Source: JASLDZ01 sp964244065 (GTDB taxonomy: Bacteria; Pseudomonadota; Alphaproteobacteria; Caulobacterales; Caulobacteraceae). Taken from it: a DNA stretch of 64,000 nt. The stretch is taken from positions 310,001 to 374,000 of the forward strand of contig CAXTHH010000001.1 in NCBI GenBank assembly GCA_964244065.1, written 5' to 3'. Positions 28,427 to 36,948 of the stretch are shown piece after piece. How positions within the stretch are numbered: the stretch's first letter is position 1; each line of letters starts with the position of its first letter. The notes under the pieces are model-generated. The model did not search any database, was not told the DNA's origin, and saw nothing but the letters and a program-made list of their open reading frames with translations. The position numbers were made by a program, and so were the translations under genes.

Positions 28427-29275
28427 ATGAGCGACGACGCGAGCCCCCGGCTGGGGCTGCCCTATGTGGCGGCGGGCCAGGCGCAGAAGCACCTGACGGT
28501 GAACGAGGTCACCGCCTTCCTGGACGGACTGACGGCGGCCGCGGCCGAGAGCCGCTCGGTCGCCGCCCAGCCGGCCGACCCGGCGGACGGGGTCGCCTAC
28601 CTCCTGCCGGCGGGCGCGAGCGGCGCGGCCTGGTCGCTGCTGCCGGCGGGCGCCCTCGCGCGGTTCGAGGCGGGCGCCTGGGCCGCCCTGCCGTCCGTCG
28701 TGGGCCAGGTTCTGCTGGTGCGCGACGAGGACCGCCTGCTGGTGCACGGGCCCTCCGGCTGGACGGGGCTGGGCGCCTACGTCTCGTCGCTGGCTGACGC
28801 CACGGCGGTGGGCATCGGCGCGACGGCGGACGCGTACAATCCCCTGCTGGTGCGCGGGCCGGGCGCCCTGTTCACGGCCGACGCTTCCAGCTTCCAGGTG
28901 AAGATCAACAAGGCCGGCCCGGGCGACACCGCCTCTGTGCTCTACCAGGACGCCTACGGCGGGCGCGCCGAGCTCGGCCTGTGCGGCGACGACAAGCTGC
29001 ACCTGAAGACCTCGCCGGACGGCGCGACCTGGACGGAGGCCTGGGTGGTGGACGGCGCGGGCCGCACGGGCTTCGGAACCACCGCCCCCACCAGCCGCGT
29101 GCAGGTCGAGGGCGCCCTGCGGGTCAAGAGCTACAGCAAGGCGGCCCTGCCCAGCGCCTCGGGCGAGGGCTCGGGCGCCATCATCCATGTGTACGACGAC
29201 AGCGCCGGCTCCACGCTCGCCTTCTCCGACGGCGGCTCCTGGCGGCGGGTGCACGACCGCGCGGCGGTGGCGTGA
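28427..29275 (+). CDS. DUF2793 phage/GTA-associated structural protein
   Basis: 282 residues. The N-terminus RLGLPYVAAGQAQKHLTVNEV is the DUF2793 signature found in alphaproteobacterial prophage and gene-transfer-agent regions. A Gly/Ala-rich beta-structured middle and a C-terminal GDDKLHLKTSPDGATW...FSDGGSWRRV segment, like phage tail-fibre or needle tips, follow. Its stop overlaps the next gene (TGATG), so it is co-translated with the lysis genes. The role in particle attachment is inference. Confidence 0.75.
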   Translation: MSDDASPRLGLPYVAAGQAQKHLTVNEVTAFLDGLTAAAAESRSVAAQPADPADGVAYLLPAGASGAAWSLLPAGALARFEAGAWAALPSVVGQVLLVRDEDRLLVHGPSGWTGLGAYVSSLADATAVGIGATADAYNPLLVRGPGALFTADASSFQVKINKAGPGDTASVLYQDAYGGRAELGLCGDDKLHLKTSPDGATWTEAWVVDGAGRTGFGTTAPTSRVQVEGALRVKSYSKAALPSASGEGSGAIIHVYDDSAGSTLAFSDGGSWRRVHDRAAVA

Positions 29276-29475
29276 TGGGCCGGCTCGCCGACATGCTCCG
29301 GGGCGGCTGGCGGCCCGCGCTCGGGTGGGCGCTGACGCCCTGCCTGCTCTACGCCTTCATCGTCGGCCCGGCGATCGGCCGCCCGGCGGACGCGGCGCAG
29401 CTGGTCGCCCTGTTCGCCGCCGTGTCGGCGCTGGTCGCCGCGCGCTCCTTCGAGAAGACGCGGGGGGTGGCGTGA
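29275..29475 (+). CDS. Small holin-like membrane protein (GTA holin type)
   Basis: 66 residues. GGWRPALGWALTPCLLYAFIVGP and a second hydrophobic helix (AAQLVALFAAVSALVAARSF) match the start and layout of the GTA_holin_3TM group (PF11351), followed by a basic tail. It overlaps the upstream stop (TGATG) and the downstream endolysin start (GTGA). In such cassettes the holin makes inner-membrane holes that release or activate the endolysin. Assignment rests on size, topology and position. Confidence 0.7.
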   Translation: MGRLADMLRGGWRPALGWALTPCLLYAFIVGPAIGRPADAAQLVALFAAVSALVAARSFEKTRGVA

Positions 29476-29933
29476 GCGCGCCTGAGGACGCCGCCGGGGC
29501 CGCGGCCCTCTACACGCAGCTCAAGATCCACGAGGGACTGCGGTTGAAGCCGTACCGCGACACCGCGGGCAAGCTCACGATCGGAGTCGGCCGCAACCTG
29601 GACGACGTGGGCCTCCGGGAGGAGGAGGCCATGTTCCTCCTGCTGCACGACCTCGAGTTCGTGAAGGAGGCGCTCGACAAGCGCCTGCCGTGGTGGCGCG
29701 GCCTCGCCGAGCCGCGCCGACACGTGCTGCTCGACATGGGCTTCAACCTGGGCGTGGACGGCCTCTTGCAGTTCACCGGCACGCTCGGCCACCTGCGGGC
29801 CGGCCGCTATGCGGAGGCCGCCCAGCAGATGCTCCGCTCCAGGTGGGCCGGGCAGGTGGGCCGGCGCGCGGCCACGCTCTCGCGGATGATGCGCACGGGC
29901 GAGCCGTTCGAGACCGCGCGGGGCGGGACGTGA
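29472..29933 (+). CDS. Phage-type lysozyme (GH24 endolysin)
   Basis: 153 residues from GTG 29472. The T4-lysozyme catalytic triad spacing is exact: IHEG (Glu), then Asp nine residues later in YRDTAG, then Thr six later in LTIGVG. The core NLGVDGLLQF and RSRWAGQVGRRAATLSRMMRTG is typical of GH24. It hydrolyses the N-acetylmuramic acid to N-acetylglucosamine bond. There is no signal peptide, so it depends on the adjacent holin. It overlaps the genes on both sides by four bases. Confidence 0.92.
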   Translation: MSAPEDAAGAAALYTQLKIHEGLRLKPYRDTAGKLTIGVGRNLDDVGLREEEAMFLLLHDLEFVKEALDKRLPWWRGLAEPRRHVLLDMGFNLGVDGLLQFTGTLGHLRAGRYAEAAQQMLRSRWAGQVGRRAATLSRMMRTGEPFETARGGT

Positions 29934-30361
29934 TCCCGCTCCTCGCCGTCGCCTGGCGTCACCGCGGGCTCGCGGCGGCGGCGGCGGGCGCCCTGGCCGC
30001 CGCGCTGGCGGGGGGCTGGGCCGTGCACCGGCTGGACGCGCCCGCCCGCGCCCGGGCCGAGGCGCGCGCCCAGGCGGCGGAGGCGCAGGCGCGCGCCCTC
30101 TCCGCCCAGGTGAAGCTCGACACCGCCGCCGCGCAGGCCGTCGAGGCCGCCCGCGCCGTCCAGACCCGCGCCGAACGCCGAACCGGAGCCGCCGCCGATG
30201 AGATCGCCCGCCTTCCCCATGCCCAGGACCCTCTGGACCGCGACGTTCTGGCTCGCTGGGGCGACGCTGTGGACGGGTTGCGCCGCGACGCGGCCGCCGC
30301 CCGCGCCGACTCCGGCCCCGCCGGTGGCGGCGACCCTGCGCGAGCCGTGCCCCCGGCCTGA
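29930..30361 (+). CDS. Rz-like inner-membrane spanin
   Basis: 143 residues from GTG 29930, overlapping the endolysin stop. One N-terminal hydrophobic helix (GLAAAAAGALAAALAGGWAV) is followed by a long Ala/Arg/Glu coiled coil (residues about 40-90) and a PLDRDVLARWGDAVDGLRRDA segment seen in phage Rz proteins. Spanins fuse inner and outer membranes in the last step of lysis. The partner lipoprotein frame begins inside this gene. Assigned from topology and gene order. Confidence 0.75.
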   Translation: MIPLLAVAWRHRGLAAAAAGALAAALAGGWAVHRLDAPARARAEARAQAAEAQARALSAQVKLDTAAAQAVEAARAVQTRAERRTGAAADEIARLPHAQDPLDRDVLARWGDAVDGLRRDAAAARADSGPAGGGDPARAVPPA

Positions 30362-30527
30362 CCGGCCGACGGCGCCTGCGCTGGGAGAGCTCGCCCTGTT
30401 TAGCGTGCGGCAGGAGGCGGCGCTCTCCACCTGCGAGGCGCGCAAGGACGCCGCCGTGGCGCTGCTGGACGTAGTCGCGGCGCTCGCCTCGCCGACGGCG
30501 CCTCGGCCATGGTGGCGGTTCTGGTGA
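30198..30527 (+). CDS. Rz1-like outer-membrane spanin lipoprotein, nested start in Rz
   Basis: 109 residues in the +1 frame, starting 164 bases before the end of the Rz gene. A signal peptide ends in LWTGC, a lipobox with Trp at -3 (unusual), followed by a Pro-rich mature N-terminus typical of Rz1. Two conserved cysteines (REPCPRPDRP, STCEARK) appear, as in other o-spanins. Overlapping Rz/Rz1 frames are a hallmark of complete phage lysis cassettes. An alternative ATG lies seven codons in. Confidence 0.72.
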   Translation: MRSPAFPMPRTLWTATFWLAGATLWTGCAATRPPPAPTPAPPVAATLREPCPRPDRPTAPALGELALFSVRQEAALSTCEARKDAAVALLDVVAALASPTAPRPWWRFW

Positions 30528-30576
30528 GGCGCGAGGCCGTTTGCGCGCCCGCCCGCCCGCCGCTACTCACGCAGGC

Positions 30577-32550
30577 ATGTTCTCCAAGATCCTGATCGCC
30601 AACCGGGGCGAGATCGCGGTCCGCATCATCAAGACGTGCCGCCGGATGGGGATCGCCACCGTCGTCGTCTACTCCGACGCCGACGCCGACTCGCTCGCCG
30701 TGGAGATGGCCGACGAGGCCGTCTTCATCGGACCTGCCCCCGCCGCGCAGAGTTATCTTGTCGCCGAGAAGATCATCGCCGCCTGCCGCCAGACGGGCGC
30801 GCAGGCCGTGCACCCAGGTTTCGGCTTCCTGTCCGAACGCGCTGACTTCGCTCGGCAATGCGCCGCCGCGGGGATCGTGTTCATCGGCCCGAACCCGGAC
30901 GCGATCGACGCCATGGGCGACAAGATCCAGTCCAAGATCTTCGCCGCCCGGGCGGGCGTCTCCACCGTGCCCGGCCACGAAGGAGAGATCGACGACGTCG
31001 CCATCGCCGTCCGCGTCTCGGAGGAGGTGGGCTACCCCGTCATGATCAAGGCCTCGGCCGGGGGCGGCGGCAAGGGCATCCGCGTCGCCTACAGCCGGGC
31101 CGAGGTGGAGGAGGGGTTCCCGGCGGTGAAGGCGGAGGCCATGGCCTCCTTCGGCGACGACCGCACCTTCATCGAGAAGTTCATCGAAAGCCCGCGCCAC
31201 GTCGAGATCCAGGTGCTGGGCGACAAGCACGGCCACGTGGTCCATCTGTTCGAGCGCGAGTGCTCCATCCAGCGCCGCAACCAGAAGGTCATCGAGGAGG
31301 CGCCCAGCCCCCTCCTGGACGAGGCCACACGCGCCGCCATGGGCGCCCAGGCCGTCGCCCTGGCCAAGGCGGTGAACTACGACAGCGCCGGCACGGTGGA
31401 GTTCGTCGCCGGGCAGGACCGCTCGTTCTTCTTCCTGGAGATGAACACCCGACTGCAAGTCGAGCATCCTGTTACGGAATTGATCACGGGTCTCGACCTT
31501 GTCGAGCAGATGATCCGGGTGGCGGCGGGTGAGCCGCTCGCCTTCGGGCAGCAGGACCTGGCCATCAACGGCTGGGCGGTGGAGAGCCGCCTCTACGCCG
31601 AGGACCCGTATCGCGGGTTCCTGCCCTCGATAGGCCGGCTGGTGCGCTACGCCCCACCCGCGGAGGGTGTGCGCGCGGGCTACACGGTGCGCAACGACTC
31701 GGGCGTCCGCGAGGGCGACGAGATCTCCATGTTCTACGACCCCATGATCGCCAAGCTGTGCACCTGGGCGCCGACCCGCGCCGCGGCGGTGGACGGCATG
31801 GCGCGCGCCCTGGAGGATCTGCAGGTGGAGGGCCTGGGGCATAACGCGCCCTTCCTCTCCGCGGTGATGGACCAGGAGCGCTTCCGCTCCGGCCGTCTCT
31901 CGACGAGCTACATCAAGGACGAGTTTCCGGAGGGCTTCTCGGGGCTTGAGCCCGACACCTTCCAGCGCGACGTCATGACCGCGGCGGCGGTGCACATGCA
32001 GCGGCTGGCGCACGCGCGCGCCGGCGTGGCGAGCCGCCGGGCTTGGCTGGTCGATGTCGCCGGGGAAAGGCGCGCCGTCGAGCTGCTGGACGCCGAGGGC
32101 GAGCTCACCCTGCGGCTGGAGGACGGACGCGAGCTCGCGCTCACGGGCGTGCAGTGGCGGCCCGGGCGGTCCCTGTTCCGCGGCGTGCTCGGCGAGCAGC
32201 CCTTCACCGCCAGCGTCGCGCCGGCGGCCGAGGGGTACGACATCCGCCACCGCGCGGCGAAGGCGCGGGTGCTGGTGCTGACCCCGCTCTCGGCCGAGTT
32301 GCACGCGCGACTGCCGAAGCGGGCGGCGGCGGACACGTCCAAGCGGGTGGTCTCCCCCATGCCCGGCCTGATCGTCTCGGTGGAGGTGGAGCCCGGGCGC
32401 GAGGTGAAGGCGGGCGAGACGCTCATGGTGATCGAGGCCATGAAGATGCAGAACATCCTCAAGGCCGAGCGTGACGGCGTGGTGAAGTCGGTGGGCGCCA
32501 AGGCGGGCGACAGCGTGGCCGCCGACGAGGTGCTGGTGGAGTTCCAGTGA
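30577..32550 (+). CDS. pccA: Propionyl-CoA carboxylase alpha (biotin-carrying) subunit
   Basis: 657 residues. It contains the biotin carboxylase domain (KILIANRGEIAVRIIKTCRRMGI, the ATP-grasp KASAGGGGKGIRV, EMNTRLQVEHPVTE), the BT linker domain and a C-terminal biotinyl domain with EAMKMQN (biotin-Lys near residue 622). With its beta subunit it carboxylates propionyl-CoA to methylmalonyl-CoA, feeding the MutA/MutB mutase encoded 3 kb away; no beta subunit or epimerase is in the window. ATG 30577 starts the conserved region. Acetyl-CoA or acyl-CoA carboxylase alternatives are less likely given the BT-type middle region. Confidence 0.93.
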   Translation: MFSKILIANRGEIAVRIIKTCRRMGIATVVVYSDADADSLAVEMADEAVFIGPAPAAQSYLVAEKIIAACRQTGAQAVHPGFGFLSERADFARQCAAAGIVFIGPNPDAIDAMGDKIQSKIFAARAGVSTVPGHEGEIDDVAIAVRVSEEVGYPVMIKASAGGGGKGIRVAYSRAEVEEGFPAVKAEAMASFGDDRTFIEKFIESPRHVEIQVLGDKHGHVVHLFERECSIQRRNQKVIEEAPSPLLDEATRAAMGAQAVALAKAVNYDSAGTVEFVAGQDRSFFFLEMNTRLQVEHPVTELITGLDLVEQMIRVAAGEPLAFGQQDLAINGWAVESRLYAEDPYRGFLPSIGRLVRYAPPAEGVRAGYTVRNDSGVREGDEISMFYDPMIAKLCTWAPTRAAAVDGMARALEDLQVEGLGHNAPFLSAVMDQERFRSGRLSTSYIKDEFPEGFSGLEPDTFQRDVMTAAAVHMQRLAHARAGVASRRAWLVDVAGERRAVELLDAEGELTLRLEDGRELALTGVQWRPGRSLFRGVLGEQPFTASVAPAAEGYDIRHRAAKARVLVLTPLSAELHARLPKRAAADTSKRVVSPMPGLIVSVEVEPGREVKAGETLMVIEAMKMQNILKAERDGVVKSVGAKAGDSVAADEVLVEFQ

Positions 32551-32984
32551 CCGCCGCCGCCCCGCCCGCCCGGCGGAGCGGGCGGCTGGACCTTGTGCAG
32601 CTGTTCTTCAACGGATCCGGCCGGATTGATCGGGGCGTGTTCAGCGCCGCGTTGCTGGTGGTGGCGCTGACCTGGCGGGGATGGCGGGGAACGCCGGGGC
32701 GCTGGCCGCACCTCGTCCTGGACTTTCCGGTGCTGCTGGGGCTGACCGCCGCGGGCTGCGCGGTGCTGTCCAAGCGGCTGCACGACCTTGGGCTGGCCGG
32801 CTGGTGGTCGGCGGGGCCGCTGACGCTGTTCGCGCTGGCGACGGGCGGACGCGCGCCCTCCGGTCCGCTCGAGATGGCCGCCGCGGGGCTGCTGATCGCC
32901 GGGGTCGCGGCCCTGGCGACCTGGCCCGGGTCGCCGCGCTTCAACCGCTTCGGCCCGAGCCCGCGCGAGTCGGCGTCCGGCTAG
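32547..32984 (+). CDS. DUF805-type inner-membrane protein
   Basis: 145 residues from GTG 32547, overlapping the pccA stop (GTGA). FFNGSGRIDRGVF near the N-terminus and CAVLSKRLHDLGLAGWW in the middle are the DUF805 signatures (GRxxRxxFW and RLHDxGxSGW). Three to four hydrophobic helices follow the usual layout. The function is unknown; co-translation with pccA is implied by the overlap. Confidence 0.75.
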   Translation: MTAAAPPARRSGRLDLVQLFFNGSGRIDRGVFSAALLVVALTWRGWRGTPGRWPHLVLDFPVLLGLTAAGCAVLSKRLHDLGLAGWWSAGPLTLFALATGGRAPSGPLEMAAAGLLIAGVAALATWPGSPRFNRFGPSPRESASG

Positions 32985-33056
32985 CGCCGCAAGTCTCAGT
33001 CTTTCTTCATCGGTTTCGGCCAAGCTTCAGCGCGTCAGCCTCGGCCGGAGCGCGCC

Positions 33057-34694
33057 TTGACCCTGTCCGTCGCCCTGTTCCCCGCCCATCGCCGCGGCCG
33101 CCTGCGGCCCGCCGCCTGGATGCTTTCGCCCACCCTGTGGACGGCGACGGCCACGGGCGTGCTGGCGCTGTCCCTGCTGGCGGCGGCGGTCGGGCCCTGG
33201 CTGCACGGCGCGCCCGTCTCGCCGGAGGACGACGCCGAGTACTACCGCATCGTCGCCGGCCACATCGCGCGCGAGGGCGCCTCCACCTTCGACGGGCTGA
33301 CGCTGACCAACGGCTACCACCCCCTGTGGACGTGGATGCTGGCGCTGCAGGACCGGCTGTTCGGCCCCTCGTTCCTGATCACGCGGCTTCTCGAGACGGT
33401 CCTGGTGGCCGCCGCCTTCCCCGTCTTCCTGCGCGCGATCGGACTGCGTAGCGCGGTGGGGGTGCTCGCCTTCCTGCTGCTGTACGGGCGGCTCGTGGCG
33501 GGCCTGGCCCTGACCGGCATGGAGGTCTCGGCGCTGGTGGGCGCCACCGCCCTGGTGGTGCTGGCCGCTCTGCCGACCCGCCGGGACGGTGCGGCGCGGG
33601 GCGTCATGCTCGGGGCCGCGGCGGCCACGGCCGTGCTGGCCCGGCTGGACGCGGCCGTCTTCATCCTGCCCCTGGTGGCCTTCGCGCCGCTGCGCCGGCG
33701 CACGCGGCTGGTGGCGCTGGCGACCGCCGGGGCGGTCGGGGCGGCGTATGTCGGCTACAACCTCCTCACCTTCGGCGTCGTGATGCCGGTGTCGAGTTCG
33801 GTGAAGTCCCTGGGCGGGCTGCAGCTGAACCGGCGGCTCGTCGACGAGCTCGTCCTCGACTGGCGCACGGGCCACCTCACGAGCCGCTACGTGCAGACCG
33901 GCGTGTTCCTGGCGCTGGGACCCGTGCTGCTGCTGCTGTCCCGGCGCGACAGCCTGGGGCGGGCGCTGGCGGGGGCGGTCACGGTCGGCGGCCTGCTGTT
34001 CGCGGCCAAGCTGCTGTTCGGCTCCTCCTGGCGCATCTGGCCCTGGTACAACTTCCCCGTCCTGTTCGGCCTGCTGGCCGCCGCCGCCGTGGCCGGGCCC
34101 GCGCTGGAGCGCTGGGCGCAGGGCTGGAACGACCGCCGACCGGCGGCGGCGGGCCCCGCCGCGGTGGCCGCCCTCGCGCTCGCCGCGCTGGGCATGGCCG
34201 GCCTGACGCTGAAGGCCGCCCGCGTGGCCCTGCGCCCGGCGCTGGACACCTCGCTGAACCGCTTCGACGAGCTGGACCGCATCGCCGCCGCCCGCTGGGC
34301 GCCCGTGCTGCGCGGCGCGCCCGTCGCCATGGGCGACCGTGCGGGCGCCTTCGCCGCCGCCTACACCGGCCCCGTGGTGCAGCTGGAGGGGCTGGTCGCC
34401 GACGCCGAGTACCTGCGCCTGCTCAAGGCCCGGGCGGACGTCACGCCCTACCTGTGCCGTCGCGGCGTGCGCTTCGTGCTCGCCTACCGGCCCGAGCTCG
34501 GCGACTACCGCGCCCACCGCATGCCCGTATTGCGCACGACGCTCACCCAGTACGCCGGCCCCAGCCTGACCCTGCGACGGGAGGACGAGGTCGGGCGCCT
34601 GCAGGACCGCCGCCTGCTGGACCTGCGCGGCGTCGACGAGGCCGACGACACGCTCTACCTCTGGCGCCTGTCCGCCTGCTCGCGCCCCCTCTGA
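33057..34694 (+). CDS. Polytopic membrane protein, GT-C glycosyltransferase-like
   Basis: 545 residues from TTG 33057. About nine hydrophobic helices follow an Arg-rich N-terminus. The first periplasmic loop contains the acidic SPEDDAEYYRIVAG motif, where GT-C transferases carry their catalytic Asp, then TNGYHPLWTWML. The soluble C-terminal part (residues about 410-545) has GDRAGAFAAAYTGPVVQLEGLVADAEYL, as in polyprenol-phosphate-sugar-dependent families. Transfer of a sugar to an envelope lipid or polymer is inferred from topology only. Confidence 0.65.
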   Translation: MTLSVALFPAHRRGRLRPAAWMLSPTLWTATATGVLALSLLAAAVGPWLHGAPVSPEDDAEYYRIVAGHIAREGASTFDGLTLTNGYHPLWTWMLALQDRLFGPSFLITRLLETVLVAAAFPVFLRAIGLRSAVGVLAFLLLYGRLVAGLALTGMEVSALVGATALVVLAALPTRRDGAARGVMLGAAAATAVLARLDAAVFILPLVAFAPLRRRTRLVALATAGAVGAAYVGYNLLTFGVVMPVSSSVKSLGGLQLNRRLVDELVLDWRTGHLTSRYVQTGVFLALGPVLLLLSRRDSLGRALAGAVTVGGLLFAAKLLFGSSWRIWPWYNFPVLFGLLAAAAVAGPALERWAQGWNDRRPAAAGPAAVAALALAALGMAGLTLKAARVALRPALDTSLNRFDELDRIAAARWAPVLRGAPVAMGDRAGAFAAAYTGPVVQLEGLVADAEYLRLLKARADVTPYLCRRGVRFVLAYRPELGDYRAHRMPVLRTTLTQYAGPSLTLRREDEVGRLQDRRLLDLRGVDEADDTLYLWRLSACSRPL

Positions 34695-34804
34695 GGGCGA
34701 GGGACGAGGTCCGTCCGAATCGCGGCGAGGTCGCCGCCGCGCCGTCCCGCCTGACATCCGGCCCGGCCGCCTGCTAGGGAGGCCGCCGGCCGGAGGACCC
34801 CTGC

Positions 34805-35911
34805 ATGCGCGTGGACGGGCGCGAGCGCCGCACCATCTGGACGGAGACGCCGGGCGGCCCCGTCCTGGTGATCGACCAGACGCGCCTGCCGCACGCCTTC
34901 GAGGTGGTCGAGCTGCGCACCCGCGCCGATGCGGAGCGCGCCATCCGCGACATGGTGGTGCGCGGCGCCCCTCTGATCGGCGCGGCGGGCGCCTGGGGCC
35001 TGGCGCTGGCCCTGCGCGAGGACGGCGGCGACGCGCATCTCGCCCAGAGCGTCGCGGCGCTCGACGCGACCCGCCCCACCGCCGTGAACCTCCGCTGGGC
35101 GCTGGAGCGCGTGCGCCGGCGCGTCGCCTCCGCCCCGCCCGCGGCGCGCGCGGACATCGCCGCGGCCGAGGCGGCGACCATCGCCGACGAGGACGCCGCC
35201 ACCTGCGAGGCGATCGGCGGCCACGGCGCCGAGGCGATCCGCGCGGCGCTCGCCCGCTCCGGCCGCGACCGGGTGGAGGTGCTGACACACTGCAACGCCG
35301 GCTGGCTGGCGACCGTGGACTGGGGCACCGCGCTGAGCCCGATCTACAAGGCGCACCGGGCGGGCGTGCCCGTGCACGTGTGGGTGGACGAGACGCGCCC
35401 GCGCAACCAGGGCGCCAGCCTCACGGCCTGGGAGCTGGCGCAGGAGGGCGTGCCCCACACGGTGATCGTGGACAACGCCGGCGGCCACCTGATGCAGCAC
35501 GGGCGCGTGGACCTCTGCCTCGTCGGCAGCGACCGGACGACCCGCACGGGCGACGTCTGCAACAAGATCGGCACCTACCTGAAGGCGCTGGCGGCGGCCG
35601 ACAACGGCGTGCTCTTCTTCGCCGCCCTGCCGTGCTCGACGATCGACTGGAGCCTCTCCGACGGCGTGCGCGACATCCCCATCGAGGAGCGTGGCGCCCG
35701 CGAGGTGACGCATATGACCGGCCTGACCGAGGCCGGCCGGATCGAGACGGTTCGCCTCACGCCGCAGGGCTCGCCGGCCGCCAACTGGGGGTTCGACGTC
35801 ACCCCCGCCCGCCTGATCACCGGCGGCGTCGTCACCGAGCGCGGGATCGCGCCCGCGAGCGAGGCTGGCCTGGCCGCGCTGTTCCCCGAGCACGCGGCCG
35901 CGGCCGCCTAG
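34805..35911 (+). CDS. mtnA: S-methyl-5-thioribose-1-phosphate isomerase
   Basis: 368 residues. MtnA/eIF2B-alpha fold with MVVRGAPLIGAAGAWGLAL, LTHCNAGWLAT (catalytic Cys), VDETRPRNQGASLTAWEL and LVGSDRTTRTGDVCNKIGTY (catalytic Asp). It isomerises methylthioribose-1-phosphate to methylthioribulose-1-phosphate in methionine salvage. The ATG follows GGAGGACCCCTGC. No other salvage gene is adjacent, but a sugar-phosphate aldolase fusion lies 1 kb away. It converges on the DUF6454 gene, overlapping by four bases. Confidence 0.95.
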   Translation: MRVDGRERRTIWTETPGGPVLVIDQTRLPHAFEVVELRTRADAERAIRDMVVRGAPLIGAAGAWGLALALREDGGDAHLAQSVAALDATRPTAVNLRWALERVRRRVASAPPAARADIAAAEAATIADEDAATCEAIGGHGAEAIRAALARSGRDRVEVLTHCNAGWLATVDWGTALSPIYKAHRAGVPVHVWVDETRPRNQGASLTAWELAQEGVPHTVIVDNAGGHLMQHGRVDLCLVGSDRTTRTGDVCNKIGTYLKALAAADNGVLFFAALPCSTIDWSLSDGVRDIPIEERGAREVTHMTGLTEAGRIETVRLTPQGSPAANWGFDVTPARLITGGVVTERGIAPASEAGLAALFPEHAAAAA

Positions 35912-36948
35912 CGCGGAGCCGCGTCGTAGATGAACAGCGTGGACTCGTCGTCGTCCGGCAGGAAGTAGGCGCGCAGGCTCCGCCCCCTCGCCTCGACGAA
36001 CACGGCGTTCTGCGTCATCGGCCGACCGGAAGGCGACCAGAGCTGGACCGGCGCCTGCCAGACGGGACGGCCGCTCGCCAGGTCCACCAGGTCCAGCCCG
36101 CCGAGCTGGAAGGCGGGGGCCTCCGGACTCGTCCGGTAGCCGGCGAGGCCGCCGCACAGCATCCGCCCCGCGCCGACGCCGTGGCAATCCTGGTAGTCGA
36201 TGTAGTGCTCCGGGTTCAGCGTCGGCCCGCCGCGCGGCCTGAGGACGTCGCCCTCCACCCGCCAGCTGTAGAACCGGCGCGAGCCCCAGCTCACCCCGTG
36301 CAGCGTGCGGCTCCTGCGGTCGAAGGCGAGGGCGCCGATGTGGTCGGCCACGCGAAGCACCTGCCGCGCGCGCATCGTCGCGGGGTCGATCCGGTAGAGG
36401 AGGGCGCGGCTGTCCGGCCGGTACTCCGCGACCGGGACCCAGAGGAAGCGGCCGTCGAAGTCGAGGCCGCCGGGGTGGTAGATCGAGCCCTCGCCGAGCA
36501 CGAGGTCGCCGAGCAGCGCCCCGTCCGCGCCCACCCTGAACAGGTGGCCGACGCCCGCGCCGGCGTCGCGGTCATGGCCGCCACGGGCGGGCGTCAGGCG
36601 CGAGGGCGGCGTGCGCACCTCCACCGAGGATATGAAGAAGGTGTCGCCGATCCGCACCATCCCCTGCGGGTGGAAGGTGCGGAACTTGAGCCTGATCGCC
36701 CCCGCCGGCGTCCAGACCGTCTCCCGCGTGATCCGCATCACGCGCGCCGGTACGGGCGCGTCCTCGGCCACGGGCCGGGTTGCGCCGAACGCCGGGGCGA
36801 CGAGGCAAAGCGTCGCCGCGAGGCGCAGGGCCCGGGCAGGGACTCGCCTGGCGGTTCTCCGGTTCGGCGCTCCCGGCCAGTGTAGGCGCCTGAGCCGCGA
36901 GGGGGCGCCGGCTTCGCGCCCTCGCGGCGGTGGGGTAACAGCGCGCAT
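35908..36948 (-). CDS. Exported DUF6454-like beta-propeller protein
   Basis: About 346 residues. An Arg-rich N-terminus and hydrophobic segment (ALRLAATLCLVAPAFG) form a signal peptide. The mature part has repeated blade-like units with HPGGLDFDGRFLWVPVAEYRPDSRALLYRID, IGALAFDRRSRTLHGVSWGSRRFY and YIDYQDCHGVGAGRMLCGG, matching the DUF6454 group. The start is uncertain: ATG 36948 overlaps the divergent gene's start in a shared CATG, and a later start would shorten the leader. The function is unknown. Confidence 0.7.
   Translation of the reverse strand: MRAVTPPPRGREAGAPSRLRRLHWPGAPNRRTARRVPARALRLAATLCLVAPAFGATRPVAEDAPVPARVMRITRETVWTPAGAIRLKFRTFHPQGMVRIGDTFFISSVEVRTPPSRLTPARGGHDRDAGAGVGHLFRVGADGALLGDLVLGEGSIYHPGGLDFDGRFLWVPVAEYRPDSRALLYRIDPATMRARQVLRVADHIGALAFDRRSRTLHGVSWGSRRFYSWRVEGDVLRPRGGPTLNPEHYIDYQDCHGVGAGRMLCGGLAGYRTSPEAPAFQLGGLDLVDLASGRPVWQAPVQLWSPSGRPMTQNAVFVEARGRSLRAYFLPDDDESTLFIYDAAPR

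Noticed and set aside
28427..30527. A full prophage at the lysis cassette
   Set aside because: No integrase, terminase, portal, capsid or attachment-site repeats were seen on either side; only lysis and one tail-like gene are present.
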